A stretch of DNA of 20,354 nucleotides from CAIZQW01 sp964459675 (lineage in GTDB: Bacteria; Verrucomicrobiota; Kiritimatiellia; RFP12; UBA1067): NCBI GenBank assembly GCA_964459675.1, contig CAYWNP010000041.1, positions 1-20,354 of the forward strand, given 5' to 3'. Under the pieces are notes generated by a model that was given only the letters and a program-made list of their open reading frames with translations, was not told the DNA's origin and searched no databases. A program made the translations under genes and the position numbers. The first letter of the stretch is position 1, and each line of letters opens with the position of its first letter. Positions 13,130-20,354 of this stretch are shown here, piece after piece.

Positions 13130-14182
13130 TTAGTTCTTGTAGAGTACCTTGCCGTTGCCTTTTTCAATCTTACCGACGACAACAGGCGCCATCTTCATCT
13201 TATTGAGCAGATCCAAGGTCTTCTTGGCATCTGCGGAGCGTACGACAATAACATAACCAATGCCCATATTAAAGACACGGTACATCTCGTCGCGATCCAC
13301 TTTACCCTGACGTTCAATAAAGGTAAAGACCATCGGAGGCGTCCAGGAAGCACGATCAATCACGGCATTGCATTTTTCCGGCAGCACGCGGGGAATGTTA
13401 TCCACAAAGCCACCCCCCGTGATATGCGCCATGCCACGAATGGGAATTCCCTTCGCCAGCAGGGTTGTCACAGGCTTCAAGAAACTGCGATGGACGGCCA
13501 ACAGCGCCTCGGTAACCGTCGTATGCGTCCCAGGAATCAAATCCTGATGCATCAAGCCGCACTGGTCAAAGATGACCTTACGCGCAAGTGAGAAGCCATT
13601 GGTCTGCAAGCCTCCGGAGGGCAAGCCGATGATGACGTCACCCGCATGAATGGCGCTACCGGTAATCACCTTACGCTTTTCGACAACACCGACAATCGTT
13701 CCCACGAGATCATACTCGCCCAAGGGGTAGAGTCCGGGCATCTCCGCCGTCTCGCCGCCCAACAAGGCACAGTCATTCTCTTTACAAGCCTTGACAAGTC
13801 CCGCGATCACCTCAGTGAAAACAGCCGTGTCAAAACGGGCGGTTCCAATATAATCCATAAAGAAGAGAGGCTTAGCGCCTTGCACGAGGATATCATTGAC
13901 ACAGTGGTTGACGATGTCTTGTCCAACCGTGTCATGTTTCTTCGCGAGAGCAGCGACTTTCAGCTTGGTTCCGACCCCGTCCGTGCTGGCGACCAGAAGC
14001 ATCTCTTTGCCAGGCGACTGGAAAAGACCGCCGAAACTTCCGATTCCGCCGATAACGCCCTTCGTCTTTGTCGTCGAAACCATCTTCTTGATGATTTCAA
14101 TGCCAGACATTTTGGAGTCAATATCCACGCCTGCCTGTGCATACGCAGAAGTTTTCTTCGGTTGGTCAGGTTTCTTTACCAT
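13130..14182 (-). CDS. purM: Phosphoribosylformylglycinamidine cyclo-ligase (AIR synthetase)
   Basis: PurM (350 aa, normal length) closes the imidazole ring of AIR from FGAM with ATP, step five of purine synthesis. Seen motifs: the N-terminal YAQAGVDID segment with the conserved Gly-Val-Asp, STDGVGTKLKVA (ATP/phosphate loop), the HCVNDILVQGAKPLFFMDYI region, GGETAEMPGLY, GLPSGGLQTNGFSLAR and AHITGGGFVDNIPRVLP. The ATG at 14182 has an AGGGG Shine-Dalgarno about 8 bases upstream. It is the last gene of the minus-strand run, 88 bp behind a small lipoprotein gene, with a stem-loop in between. No other pur gene is nearby. A long open frame on the opposite strand is a shadow. Confidence 0.97.
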   Translation of the reverse strand: MVKKPDQPKKTSAYAQAGVDIDSKMSGIEIIKKMVSTTKTKGVIGGIGSFGGLFQSPGKEMLLVASTDGVGTKLKVAALAKKHDTVGQDIVNHCVNDILVQGAKPLFFMDYIGTARFDTAVFTEVIAGLVKACKENDCALLGGETAEMPGLYPLGEYDLVGTIVGVVEKRKVITGSAIHAGDVIIGLPSGGLQTNGFSLARKVIFDQCGLMHQDLIPGTHTTVTEALLAVHRSFLKPVTTLLAKGIPIRGMAHITGGGFVDNIPRVLPEKCNAVIDRASWTPPMVFTFIERQGKVDRDEMYRVFNMGIGYVIVVRSADAKKTLDLLNKMKMAPVVVGKIEKGNGKVLYKN

Positions 14183-14242
14183 TTTATGCCCCTTACTTGC
14201 TGTTCCTTACGCAAAGATACTCAAAACGGCGCATAACATAAC

Positions 14243-14276
14243 ATGTAATTTTGCCTTTTTCCAGCCAAAATTACAT
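14243..14276. terminator. AT-rich stem-loop at the lipoprotein stop codon
   Basis: Perfect 11-bp arms (14243-14253 and 14266-14276) with a 12-nt loop. On the minus strand the stem starts at the last codon of the lipoprotein gene and includes its TAA stop, but no T-run follows. On the plus strand a T-run (14276-14281) follows the stem, which is the pattern of an intrinsic terminator for transcripts running antisense to purM. Confidence 0.5.
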
Positions 14277-14702
14277 TTTTTCAAATGAAACCTCATAGTC
14301 CACTCCCTGAGTGGCCTGAAAGTAGTTTCCAACTAGCTGATTCTTCTCCAAATTGAAGATCAAGGTATAGCGCGAACCTGGATAATTAACATCCTGAAGT
14401 TCCACAAAAACCTTTGTAAAGCCTCTCTCCTCATAAAGCCTTGCCTTCCCGACATGGATCGGACCGGGATTAAAGTAGGCAGCCTCTAGCTCATTATTCG
14501 GCATAAGTCTTTTAAATTCAAGACAATAGCCGCCATCTGAGCGCATCCATTTTCCCTTGATTTTTTCAAACGTCGCGGTCAGTTGGACAGGCGCTTGGAC
14601 AGCAGCCTTACCTTCCGTCTTTGGGTCCCCTTTACCACACCCAGTCAACAGGGCAACCGTACACACGCCGGCCAGGAGGCCGGCACATTTTATCACCTTC
14701 AT
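14271..14702 (-). CDS. Small conserved lipoprotein of unknown function
   Basis: A 143-aa protein with a lipoprotein signal: Lys-containing n-region, hydrophobic core and lipobox LLTGC with the acylated cysteine at position 22. The mature part has GKWMRSDGGYCLEFKRL, then AAYFNPGPIHVGKA and VFVELQDVNYPGSRYTLIFN, and ends in a strand-rich segment. I recall closely similar DVNYPGS-type small proteins in Planctomycetes and Verrucomicrobia annotated as hypothetical, but cannot verify this here. A small beta-barrel exposed in the periplasm is a reasonable guess. The start (14702) has AGGA nine bases upstream. It lies 20 bp after the RpiB-family gene. Its stop codon is part of a perfect stem-loop. 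Confidence 0.85.
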   Translation of the reverse strand: MKVIKCAGLLAGVCTVALLTGCGKGDPKTEGKAAVQAPVQLTATFEKIKGKWMRSDGGYCLEFKRLMPNNELEAAYFNPGPIHVGKARLYEERGFTKVFVELQDVNYPGSRYTLIFNLEKNQLVGNYFQATQGVDYEVSFEKM

Positions 14703-14722
14703 GGGTTAAAGTCCTTTTTTGA

Positions 14723-15295
14723 TCAATTCGGACGGATGGCGTCAACCTTTTGGAGTGCATCCTTCAGGAAACTGGCAAAACCGTCAAGGCCTTCCGTGAA
14801 CTCCGTTTTCAGGAATGTATCCACGGCCTCCTTGGCCATCCACTCCCCGAAAATCATCTGTCCAAGGCAAAGCGCATTGGCATTGTTGACAGCCCGAGAC
14901 ATCTTGGCAGCAAAGACCGACTCGACCACAGCCGCTGTGACTCCCTTAAAGCGATTCGCGACAATGGCCATGCCCATGCCGGTTCCGCAGAACAGAATGG
15001 CCTTCTCCGCCGTGCCTGCTTGGAGGACCTTGCTGGCTGCAACTGCGCCGTCATAATAGGGGACCGTCTGAGTGGCTGTCGTGCCCACATCTGAGACCTC
15101 ATACCCCTTAGCCTTGAGATGGGCCACAATCGCATCCTTCAAAACAACGGCAAATGGATCAGCCGCTACAACAATCTTCTTCATCTGTTTCTCCTTTTCG
15201 TTTTTGGCGATACCCCCAGGTTGCGCCGCAGACACTGCTAGGCCCCCGGCAACCATGCCAGTGGCGATAACAAACTCACGTCGTGTACTCTTCAT
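14723..15295 (-). CDS. RpiB/LacAB-family sugar-phosphate isomerase with twin-arginine leader and internal start
   Basis: A 190-aa protein. Residues 1-25 form a Tat-type leader (STRREFVIA, a hydrophobic stretch, then VSAAQ). From Met38 on it is an RpiB-family domain: MKKIVVAAD, then FCGTGMGMAIVANRF with the active-site Cys103, and SRAVNNANALCLGQ. Compared with E. coli RpiB, the His after Asp (DH) is Pro47 and the His99 position is Val136, as best I can align by eye. D-erythrulose-4-phosphate isomerase-type relatives also lack these histidines, so another pentose or tetrose phosphate may be the substrate. Both Met1 (AAGGGAG, 5-nt spacer) and Met38 (AAGGAG at 15191-15196, 6-nt spacer) have good ribosome sites. 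It sits 15 bp after glmM. Confidence 0.85.
   Translation of the reverse strand: MKSTRREFVIATGMVAGGLAVSAAQPGGIAKNEKEKQMKKIVVAADPFAVVLKDAIVAHLKAKGYEVSDVGTTATQTVPYYDGAVAASKVLQAGTAEKAILFCGTGMGMAIVANRFKGVTAAVVESVFAAKMSRAVNNANALCLGQMIFGEWMAKEAVDTFLKTEFTEGLDGFASFLKDALQKVDAIRPN
15182..15196 (-). promoter_or_regulatory. Internal ribosome binding site and ATG giving a leaderless (cytosolic) RpiB form
   Basis: On the minus strand AAGGAG (15191-15196) precedes an in-frame ATG (15182-15184) by six bases. Translation from here gives a 153-aa protein starting exactly where cytosolic RpiB proteins start (MKKIVV). This site is as strong as, or stronger than, the one of the full-length start. Confidence 0.6.
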
Positions 15296-15310
15296 TGTTT
15301 CTCCCTTAAC

Positions 15311-16666
15311 TTACACAGATCCCAGATCCTCGGCAACCGCTTCTTTCAATTTGCCGATCCAACCATCCACCAGTTTCTGCTCACGCGCTTCGACCAGTAG
15401 ACGGATCTTGGATTCGGTCCCTGAATAACGGACAATCACTCGGCCTCGTCCGGTGAGATCGGCCTCGCAGGCTCGGATGACCTCTGATAAACGTTTCGCC
15501 GTCTCGAGGGGCTTTTTCTCTTTGACCTTGAGGCTCACCAGCGTCTGAGGATACTCCTCCATACAGTCCGCAAATTGAGCGAGGCCAACCCCCTCTTCAC
15601 GCAAAATACGCAACACCTGCAAGGCGCTCAAGATTCCATCGCCCGTGGTCGCATATTCATGAAAAATGAGATGGCCTGACTTTTCACCACCCAAGTTAAA
15701 ACCGTTCTTACGCATGGCGTCAATCACATAACGATCGCCCACATCTGTCACCTCGACGTGTATCCCATGCTTGCGCATCGCATCGTGGAGCCCCAGATTG
15801 CTCATGCTGGTGACCACCAAGGTGTCTTTCGCCAAGAGTCCGCGCTTCTTAAAGGCAATCGCACAGGCTGCAAGAATCCGATCGCCATCAATAATGGCGC
15901 CCGTTTCATCCGAAAAGATCACACGGTCCGCATCGCCATCCAGTGCGATGCCGATATCAGCCCCCGACTCTTTGACCATACCAGAGATCACTTCAGGATG
16001 CATCGCACCGCACTTCTCATTGATATTGAGTCCATCCGGGGAGACGCCGGTCTTGATCACGGTTGCGCCCAACTCACGAAAGATCCAGGGGGCAAGATTG
16101 TAGGCAGCGCCATTGGCACAATCGAGGACAATCTTAGTGCCGCTGAGCTTCATGTTGTTAATCGTATTCTTGGTGAACTCAATATAACGTCCTCGCGCAT
16201 CATCCAAGCGGTGAGCCTTGCCCAGCTGGTCACTGCGGATGTCCTCCGTACTCAGATCCGTATCCAAAATCAGATGTGTCAGAGCCTCTTCATCCTCATC
16301 CGCTAACTTGTAGCCCTTGGGACAGAAGAGCTTAATGCCGTTATCATCATACGGATTGTGGGAGGCTGTCAGCATGATTCCCGCATCAGCTGCCAGCGAC
16401 TTGGTCAAATGGGCGACCGCAGGAGTCGGGACAGGTCCGACGAGATAGACATCGCAGCCCGCCGAGACCAAACCACTGGTGATCGCCGTCTCCAAAAGAT
16501 AGCCCGAGAGTCGTGTATCCTTGCCGATCACCACACGGGTACTGTCATTCCCATGCGCCTTGAGTTGCTTTCCCAACGCCTTTCCCAGTTTAAGGGCCAA
16601 CTCCGCGTTGATAGGATAACGATTCGCTTGTCCACGAATACCATCTGTTCCAAATAATTTCGACAT
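15311..16666 (-). CDS. glmM: Phosphoglucosamine mutase
   Basis: GlmM (451 aa, normal 445-455) interconverts glucosamine 6-phosphate and 1-phosphate on the way to UDP-GlcNAc for peptidoglycan and LPS. Motifs in order: LFGTDGIRGQAN (4-15), the phospho-serine loop TASHNPYDDNGIKLF with Ser102, the metal loop LDGDADRV (242-249), the sugar-binding GGEKSGHL and the phosphate-binding RYSGTESKIRLLVE near the C-terminus. GTDGIRG and the length separate it from phosphomannomutase/phosphoglucomutase ManB. The start has AGGGGAG eight bases upstream. It lies 13 bp after the secreted protein gene and 15 bp before the RpiB-family gene, clearly one transcription unit. Confidence 0.97.
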   Translation of the reverse strand: MSKLFGTDGIRGQANRYPINAELALKLGKALGKQLKAHGNDSTRVVIGKDTRLSGYLLETAITSGLVSAGCDVYLVGPVPTPAVAHLTKSLAADAGIMLTASHNPYDDNGIKLFCPKGYKLADEDEEALTHLILDTDLSTEDIRSDQLGKAHRLDDARGRYIEFTKNTINNMKLSGTKIVLDCANGAAYNLAPWIFRELGATVIKTGVSPDGLNINEKCGAMHPEVISGMVKESGADIGIALDGDADRVIFSDETGAIIDGDRILAACAIAFKKRGLLAKDTLVVTSMSNLGLHDAMRKHGIHVEVTDVGDRYVIDAMRKNGFNLGGEKSGHLIFHEYATTGDGILSALQVLRILREEGVGLAQFADCMEEYPQTLVSLKVKEKKPLETAKRLSEVIRACEADLTGRGRVIVRYSGTESKIRLLVEAREQKLVDGWIGKLKEAVAEDLGSV

Positions 16667-16679
16667 GTTCTAAACTCCC

Positions 16680-18083
16680 CTACTGAGACTTCTCTGCTAA
16701 AGCACCTTGCATCTTATACAACCGTACAGACCCCTTCGCAGTGGGCAGAAGAATCAGGATCTGTTTCATGGTGCCTGCGTATTCGGGTTTGGAGTCCAGC
16801 CGAATCGAATAGCGCTTACGTGTGCCATCCGGCTGGACGGCCAGAGGATAAGAGAGGCGCTCCCCTGAAAAAGGAACCACTTGTACAATCACCTTTGAAA
16901 GCACGTTCGTTGAGTCAACTCGAAATGCGGCATCGATTTCAAGAACAGGCATCGCAGCCGATTTCCAACAGGTGATGGGGGAGGCGACGATACCGCGGGC
17001 TTCTTCGCGATAATCAATCTGAAGCGCATCTTTAATAGGCCAACCTGTATCTTTTGCTGAACCGCGATACGTAAAACCTTTACGGTCGTTTTCGAAACTC
17101 CAGGCGGGTGGACGAAGGGGACCATGAAGTGTGTTCGCCGTGCGACGGATCTCACTCACACTGCCGACGATCACATAGGTCTTGAACGTCCAATCCATGT
17201 TATGATCCAAAATCACAGTGCCGATGGGCGCAATATAGCCTGTCTGCATATCCTTACAACCGCCCTTACCTTTTTTGGCGTCACCGCCGGCAAACCCGCC
17301 CGTGACAGGAATAACCTCCGACTGATAAAGTCCCACCCCTGTCCCCTCTTCATTGACCAACGCGGACCACTGCTCCGTAGCCTCGAAGTAGCTCCACGGC
17401 CATCCCTTGCCATCTGCTTTGTCAACGATGTTTGTAGTCGGCGCATCTGTAAAAGGCGAACCCCCTGTGTAGGTCACGAGCTTGTACCAGGGGCCATTCG
17501 TATACAGCGCGGGCATCTCCTGATGGCGGCCTGGATACTGGGTCTTGTCCGTACGCTGATTGATGATGCGCGCCTTCATCTCGACTGTGTTCTCGGAGAC
17601 GAGGGTATAGGTCACCTCAAAGATACAATCCCCTTCAACAGTAATATGAGGCCACTGCATAGGGACACAACGGACACGGATTGTCTTGGCATCTGGTTTC
17701 TCAAAAGAGAGTGTTCTGGATTTAATGGCTCCAACGCTTCCCGACTGAATCGGATTCCATCCCAGTTGCGCCCAAGCCTTGTGGGGTTGCTCTCCCTTCG
17801 GGCCGATGTAGGGAACAGGACCACTGTAGTAGGACATCTGAATCTGGCGTCCCCAGTCGTGGCTGTTGATCATATTGGTGTTGCCGTTCTTTTTATCCTC
17901 CAAGAGGGTCACGGCACCTCCGAGACTCAGATCAACTCCGAGGCGCAACCGACTATTCTCAAGGTAGCGCATCGGGTCTTTGCCAAAATTATAGCGCTCT
18001 GCAGGTGCTCCCGCTAAGGCTTCCACTTGGCCTATGCCCAAGAAGAAGACGACAAGAACCCCTATCCCATTCATTTTTTTCAT
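16680..18083 (-). CDS. Secreted protein of unknown function, beta-rich
   Basis: A 467-aa protein with a Sec signal (MKKMNGIGVLVVFFLGIGQV, cleavage likely after ALA/AGA near 24-26). The mature part has LGVDLSLGGAVTLLEDKKNG (48-67), which resembles the start of a galactose-mutarotase-like beta-sandwich. Next come HDWGRQIQMSYYSGP, WNPIQSG, a conserved-looking RHQEMPALYTNGPWYKLVTYTG block and TGYIAPIGTVILDHNMDW. The C-terminal 130 residues look like a second beta domain. I recall similar hypothetical proteins in Planctomycetes and Verrucomicrobia; binding or processing of carbohydrate is an inference. The start overlaps the decarboxylase stop by 4 bp (ATGA) and no Shine-Dalgarno is seen; Met4 is an alternative start. 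Confidence 0.8.
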   Translation of the reverse strand: MKKMNGIGVLVVFFLGIGQVEALAGAPAERYNFGKDPMRYLENSRLRLGVDLSLGGAVTLLEDKKNGNTNMINSHDWGRQIQMSYYSGPVPYIGPKGEQPHKAWAQLGWNPIQSGSVGAIKSRTLSFEKPDAKTIRVRCVPMQWPHITVEGDCIFEVTYTLVSENTVEMKARIINQRTDKTQYPGRHQEMPALYTNGPWYKLVTYTGGSPFTDAPTTNIVDKADGKGWPWSYFEATEQWSALVNEEGTGVGLYQSEVIPVTGGFAGGDAKKGKGGCKDMQTGYIAPIGTVILDHNMDWTFKTYVIVGSVSEIRRTANTLHGPLRPPAWSFENDRKGFTYRGSAKDTGWPIKDALQIDYREEARGIVASPITCWKSAAMPVLEIDAAFRVDSTNVLSKVIVQVVPFSGERLSYPLAVQPDGTRKRYSIRLDSKPEYAGTMKQILILLPTAKGSVRLYKMQGALAEKSQ

Positions 18084-20254
18084 TTGAGCAGTCTCAGCTT
18101 GACGAGTTCGTCATCACGGATGACCTCAACATAGAATTCCCCGTTGCGTTCAAAGAGTCCGTGGACTGAGTCCGCACCCTCCTTCGCTGCAACAGAACGC
18201 ACAATATCAATCATCGGCCGGGTAATCCGGAGTCCGGGGAGGAAGAGTGGGATGCCGGGGGGATAGGGAACGAGGAGTTGACTGCTGATACGCCCTTCTG
18301 TATCTTCAAGCTTCATCAGCTCGCCATCACACAGCGCCGCATCGCGTGGCACAATGACATTCTGTCCTTTGACTGCATCCACGACGCTGCTTGCAAAAGC
18401 ATCCTTCTCTGGACGTCCGAGTGAATCCTTCATCTGATAAAGTGCTCGGTAAAGATACTCAAAATGGTTTTCTACCGTTCCCATAGATACTAAGAAGAGG
18501 AGCGTCACGGGCGTTGACTTTTCCCACTGGATCCGCGACTTGCGCAACAACGTCTTAAAGGCGCTGCAGCCTTCTGGCGTCTTAAACGAAATCGTCAACT
18601 TTAAAGGGTCATGCATATATCCAGCACGTTCATACTCGTCAGCCTTTTCCTCGCCCACGACCTCTCTCAGTCCGACAAAGCAGTCAGCCTCTGAAAGCCC
18701 GCAGCCCTGCGTGACACGCTCTTTAAAGCTCTTAATCCAGCGCAACCGCTCCTCAATCAGGCGCATGCCTTCCAAACGCATTTGTACCCCTGCACAATCG
18801 AGCGTCGCCATCATGGGATAGTGGGGCGAGGTGGAGTGCCAATAACGCAGCACTTCATGAAGATCATGGGAGAACTTGGAGTACGAACCATGTCCGTTGA
18901 TTGCAAAACGGGACCTCAACCATTGCCAATCTGCCGACTCCGTTTCAAAGAGTTGCTTAAACCGGAAGGAGACATGGATCATCGAGGACTGACTAAAGGC
19001 AGCCATGGTCTTATGCGTCGAGTGGACAGCAAAGTGCGCGCTGGTTGTTTCATGAATGGCATTGTAGCGCACACGGCGTCCATCCGCTGTCACCCACGTA
19101 TAATAAGGATGGAAACTCAGATAAGGTGCCCACGCCTCGTCGGCATAGAAGAGCATCCCATTGCGCTCGCAAAGCCGGGCAATCTCCCATACGGGATAGA
19201 GAATCCCTTCGTACGTACAGGTCGTCAAGATCACCATACGAGGCTTTTGCTCCTCAGGATAATTAGCAGTAATTGCCTTGGCGAGGTCCGCAATGGAGAT
19301 CGGTCCCCAGACGCCCAGGCGCGCATTAAATTGGGCAGGCAGATAGACAGGAATCGACCCAGACATCACCACCGCGTGATGAACAGACTTATGGCAATTC
19401 CGATCCAGAAGCACATATTCGCCTGGCCGTAAGAGCGTCATCAGCATCGCCTTGTTGGCTGTTGACGAACCATTGGTAATATAACAGCTTTGCGCTGCAC
19501 CAAAAATTTCTGCAGTTAAGCGTTGAGCATCCGCAAGGGGCGTGTGTGATTCAGGTTTTGAGAGATCTCCAAGGCTATGCACCGAGGAGCTGATATCGCA
19601 ACGAAAACTCATGCTTCCGAACTCGCAACGGAAGCCTTGCAAAAAGAGAGAGTTGGTGAATGCATGGCCAGAATTATGGCCGGGGGTGTGCCAAGAAGAA
19701 CCCGCATCATTGATCACGTACTCACGTAGTTGATGCCAGAAGCGAGGCTCCCATAACGACCTGAAGAGATGCAGGATCCGTTGTTCATAGATAGCCATGT
19801 GATCAAAGATCCCTGCCGGCTTGAAGGTCCAGCGCTTGGAGGGATGTGTAAACTTGCCGTCCTGACAGGAGATTAAGACAATTTTGGGCTGGACAGGAAA
19901 ATAGGTGTTGAGCCATTGATGAATAAACATTCCCTCGGCAGAGAGCTGATGGAGAAAGACTCTTTCGCCCGTTTCTGTTTGGAAACAGTCATCCAACAAA
20001 AACATGATACAGTTCTTGGCATCATCGTTTAAATGTCCATTGGCACTGTCACCATCTACAAACATGACTTGGGCTAAGGCCTCAGCACTTGTCACAGGGA
20101 CGATACGCACCAAGGGCCAGTCAATCGGCTCCTCCGAAGGGAAAGTCGCATCGCAGAATGTCCTGAACAGATCTGAAAACTCGTTTGACTTGGCATGGAG
20201 AGTCGCTTGATCCTCCAACTTGCTCTGCAGATGAACGATGGTTAATTCATTCAT
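18080..20254 (-). CDS. Orn/Lys/Arg decarboxylase (major, fold-type I PLP)
   Basis: A 724-aa decarboxylase of the CadA/SpeF/AdiA family (usual 710-760 aa), which forms cadaverine, putrescine or agmatine. It has an N-terminal wing/response-regulator-like domain (about 1-150) with poor conservation. The PLP domain follows, with SWHTPGHNSGHAF (187-199), TNGSSTANKAM, DRNCHKS (284-290), YADEAWAPYLSFHP (Asp372) and the PLP lysine Lys415 in HSTHKTMAAFSQSSMI. The C-terminal domain contains VPYPPGIPLFLPGL. Substrate choice cannot be read reliably. No antiporter gene (cadB/potE/adiC type) is adjacent, so a biosynthetic polyamine role is as likely as acid resistance. The start is ATG 20254-20252 with a weak TTAGGT site; it heads the six-gene minus-strand run. 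Confidence 0.93.
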   Translation of the reverse strand: MNELTIVHLQSKLEDQATLHAKSNEFSDLFRTFCDATFPSEEPIDWPLVRIVPVTSAEALAQVMFVDGDSANGHLNDDAKNCIMFLLDDCFQTETGERVFLHQLSAEGMFIHQWLNTYFPVQPKIVLISCQDGKFTHPSKRWTFKPAGIFDHMAIYEQRILHLFRSLWEPRFWHQLREYVINDAGSSWHTPGHNSGHAFTNSLFLQGFRCEFGSMSFRCDISSSVHSLGDLSKPESHTPLADAQRLTAEIFGAAQSCYITNGSSTANKAMLMTLLRPGEYVLLDRNCHKSVHHAVVMSGSIPVYLPAQFNARLGVWGPISIADLAKAITANYPEEQKPRMVILTTCTYEGILYPVWEIARLCERNGMLFYADEAWAPYLSFHPYYTWVTADGRRVRYNAIHETTSAHFAVHSTHKTMAAFSQSSMIHVSFRFKQLFETESADWQWLRSRFAINGHGSYSKFSHDLHEVLRYWHSTSPHYPMMATLDCAGVQMRLEGMRLIEERLRWIKSFKERVTQGCGLSEADCFVGLREVVGEEKADEYERAGYMHDPLKLTISFKTPEGCSAFKTLLRKSRIQWEKSTPVTLLFLVSMGTVENHFEYLYRALYQMKDSLGRPEKDAFASSVVDAVKGQNVIVPRDAALCDGELMKLEDTEGRISSQLLVPYPPGIPLFLPGLRITRPMIDIVRSVAAKEGADSVHGLFERNGEFYVEVIRDDELVKLRLLK

Positions 20255-20263
20255 AAATGACCT

Positions 20264-20279
20264 AAGGGTAGCTACCTTT
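20264..20279. promoter_or_regulatory. Palindrome in the decarboxylase leader
   Basis: GGTAGCTACC (20267-20276) is a perfect 10-bp palindrome, extended to 16 bp with one mismatched pair. It lies 10 bp upstream of the start codon and just downstream of the predicted -10. A dyad-symmetric operator is possible. Its loop-less centre makes a stable RNA hairpin less likely. Confidence 0.35.
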
Positions 20280-20289
20280 CATCCTTAAA

Positions 20290-20318
20290 ATTAAATAGTG
20301 CGGCTAAAAAGATTTTAA
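20290..20318 (-). promoter_or_regulatory. Possible promoter of the decarboxylase-purM gene run
   Basis: On the minus strand TTAAAA (20313-20318) and TTTAAT (20290-20295) are 17 bp apart, about 35 bp upstream of the start codon. The -35 match is modest. A 17-bp dyad (20317-20333, 6-bp arms AAGCAT/ATGCTT, 5-nt loop) overlaps the -35 side and could be a regulator site. Confidence 0.35.
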
Positions 20319-20354
20319 GCATATCAAATGCTTGGGACCTTGTCGTGAAGAAAA

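Noticed and set aside
17124..18017. Open frame of 297 codons on the plus strand opposite the secreted protein gene
   Set aside because: No domain or ribosome site was recognised, and the opposite strand carries a signal peptide and a translationally coupled start. Treated as a shadow.

Overview
The window is ordinary-coding bacterial chromosome (roughly even GC, dense genes, no mobile elements, tRNA, rRNA or CRISPR). It carries two 100-base N runs (2840-2939 and 9239-9338), so it is a scaffold from a draft or metagenome assembly. Protein resemblances point, by inference only, to the PVC group (Verrucomicrobiota, Kiritimatiellae or Lentisphaeria-like). They include a cytoplasmic parvulin of the 'KIIKVNGQ' type, a Tat-signal protein, a Planctomycetes/Verrucomicrobia-type small lipoprotein and an OlsF-like fused acyltransferase.

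Layout. (1) 1-461, minus: start of a nitroreductase-family gene that runs off the window, divergent from the next block across a 173-bp promoter region. (2) 635-13000, plus: a long collinear run with several 1-4 bp overlaps. The order is nifS-like cysteine desulfurase, D-2-hydroxyacid dehydrogenase, tsaE (gapped), parvulin PPIase, hemL, olsF-like bifunctional acyltransferase, recN, queF (3' end lost in the gap), ispD (5' end lost in the gap), metallophosphoesterase, mtaD-like deaminase, MCE/MlaD-like protein. (3) 13001-13129: convergent intergenic region holding a long imperfect inverted repeat built of 7-bp units. (4) 20254-13130, minus: a six-gene run of Orn/Lys/Arg decarboxylase, secreted protein of unknown function, glmM, RpiB-family protein with a twin-arginine leader, small lipoprotein, purM.

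Functionally the window is mostly housekeeping: sulfur mobilisation, tRNA modification (TsaE, QueF), tetrapyrrole (HemL), isoprenoid (IspD), cell wall precursor (GlmM) and purine (PurM) synthesis, DNA repair (RecN), and membrane lipid synthesis or transport (OlsF-like, MCE). No obvious defence or biosynthetic island is present.

The signals most worth following are three. First, 7-bp-phased intergenic arrays occur at three separate sites (549-583, 2769-2796, 13009-13083); one of them is a near-continuous 43-bp-arm hairpin starting right after the mlaD stop. Second, an RpiB-family gene has two good Shine-Dalgarno/start pairs that would give an exported and a cytosolic form, and two of its usual active-site histidines are replaced. 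Third, an OlsA-OlsB type fusion enzyme points to ornithine-type aminolipids.
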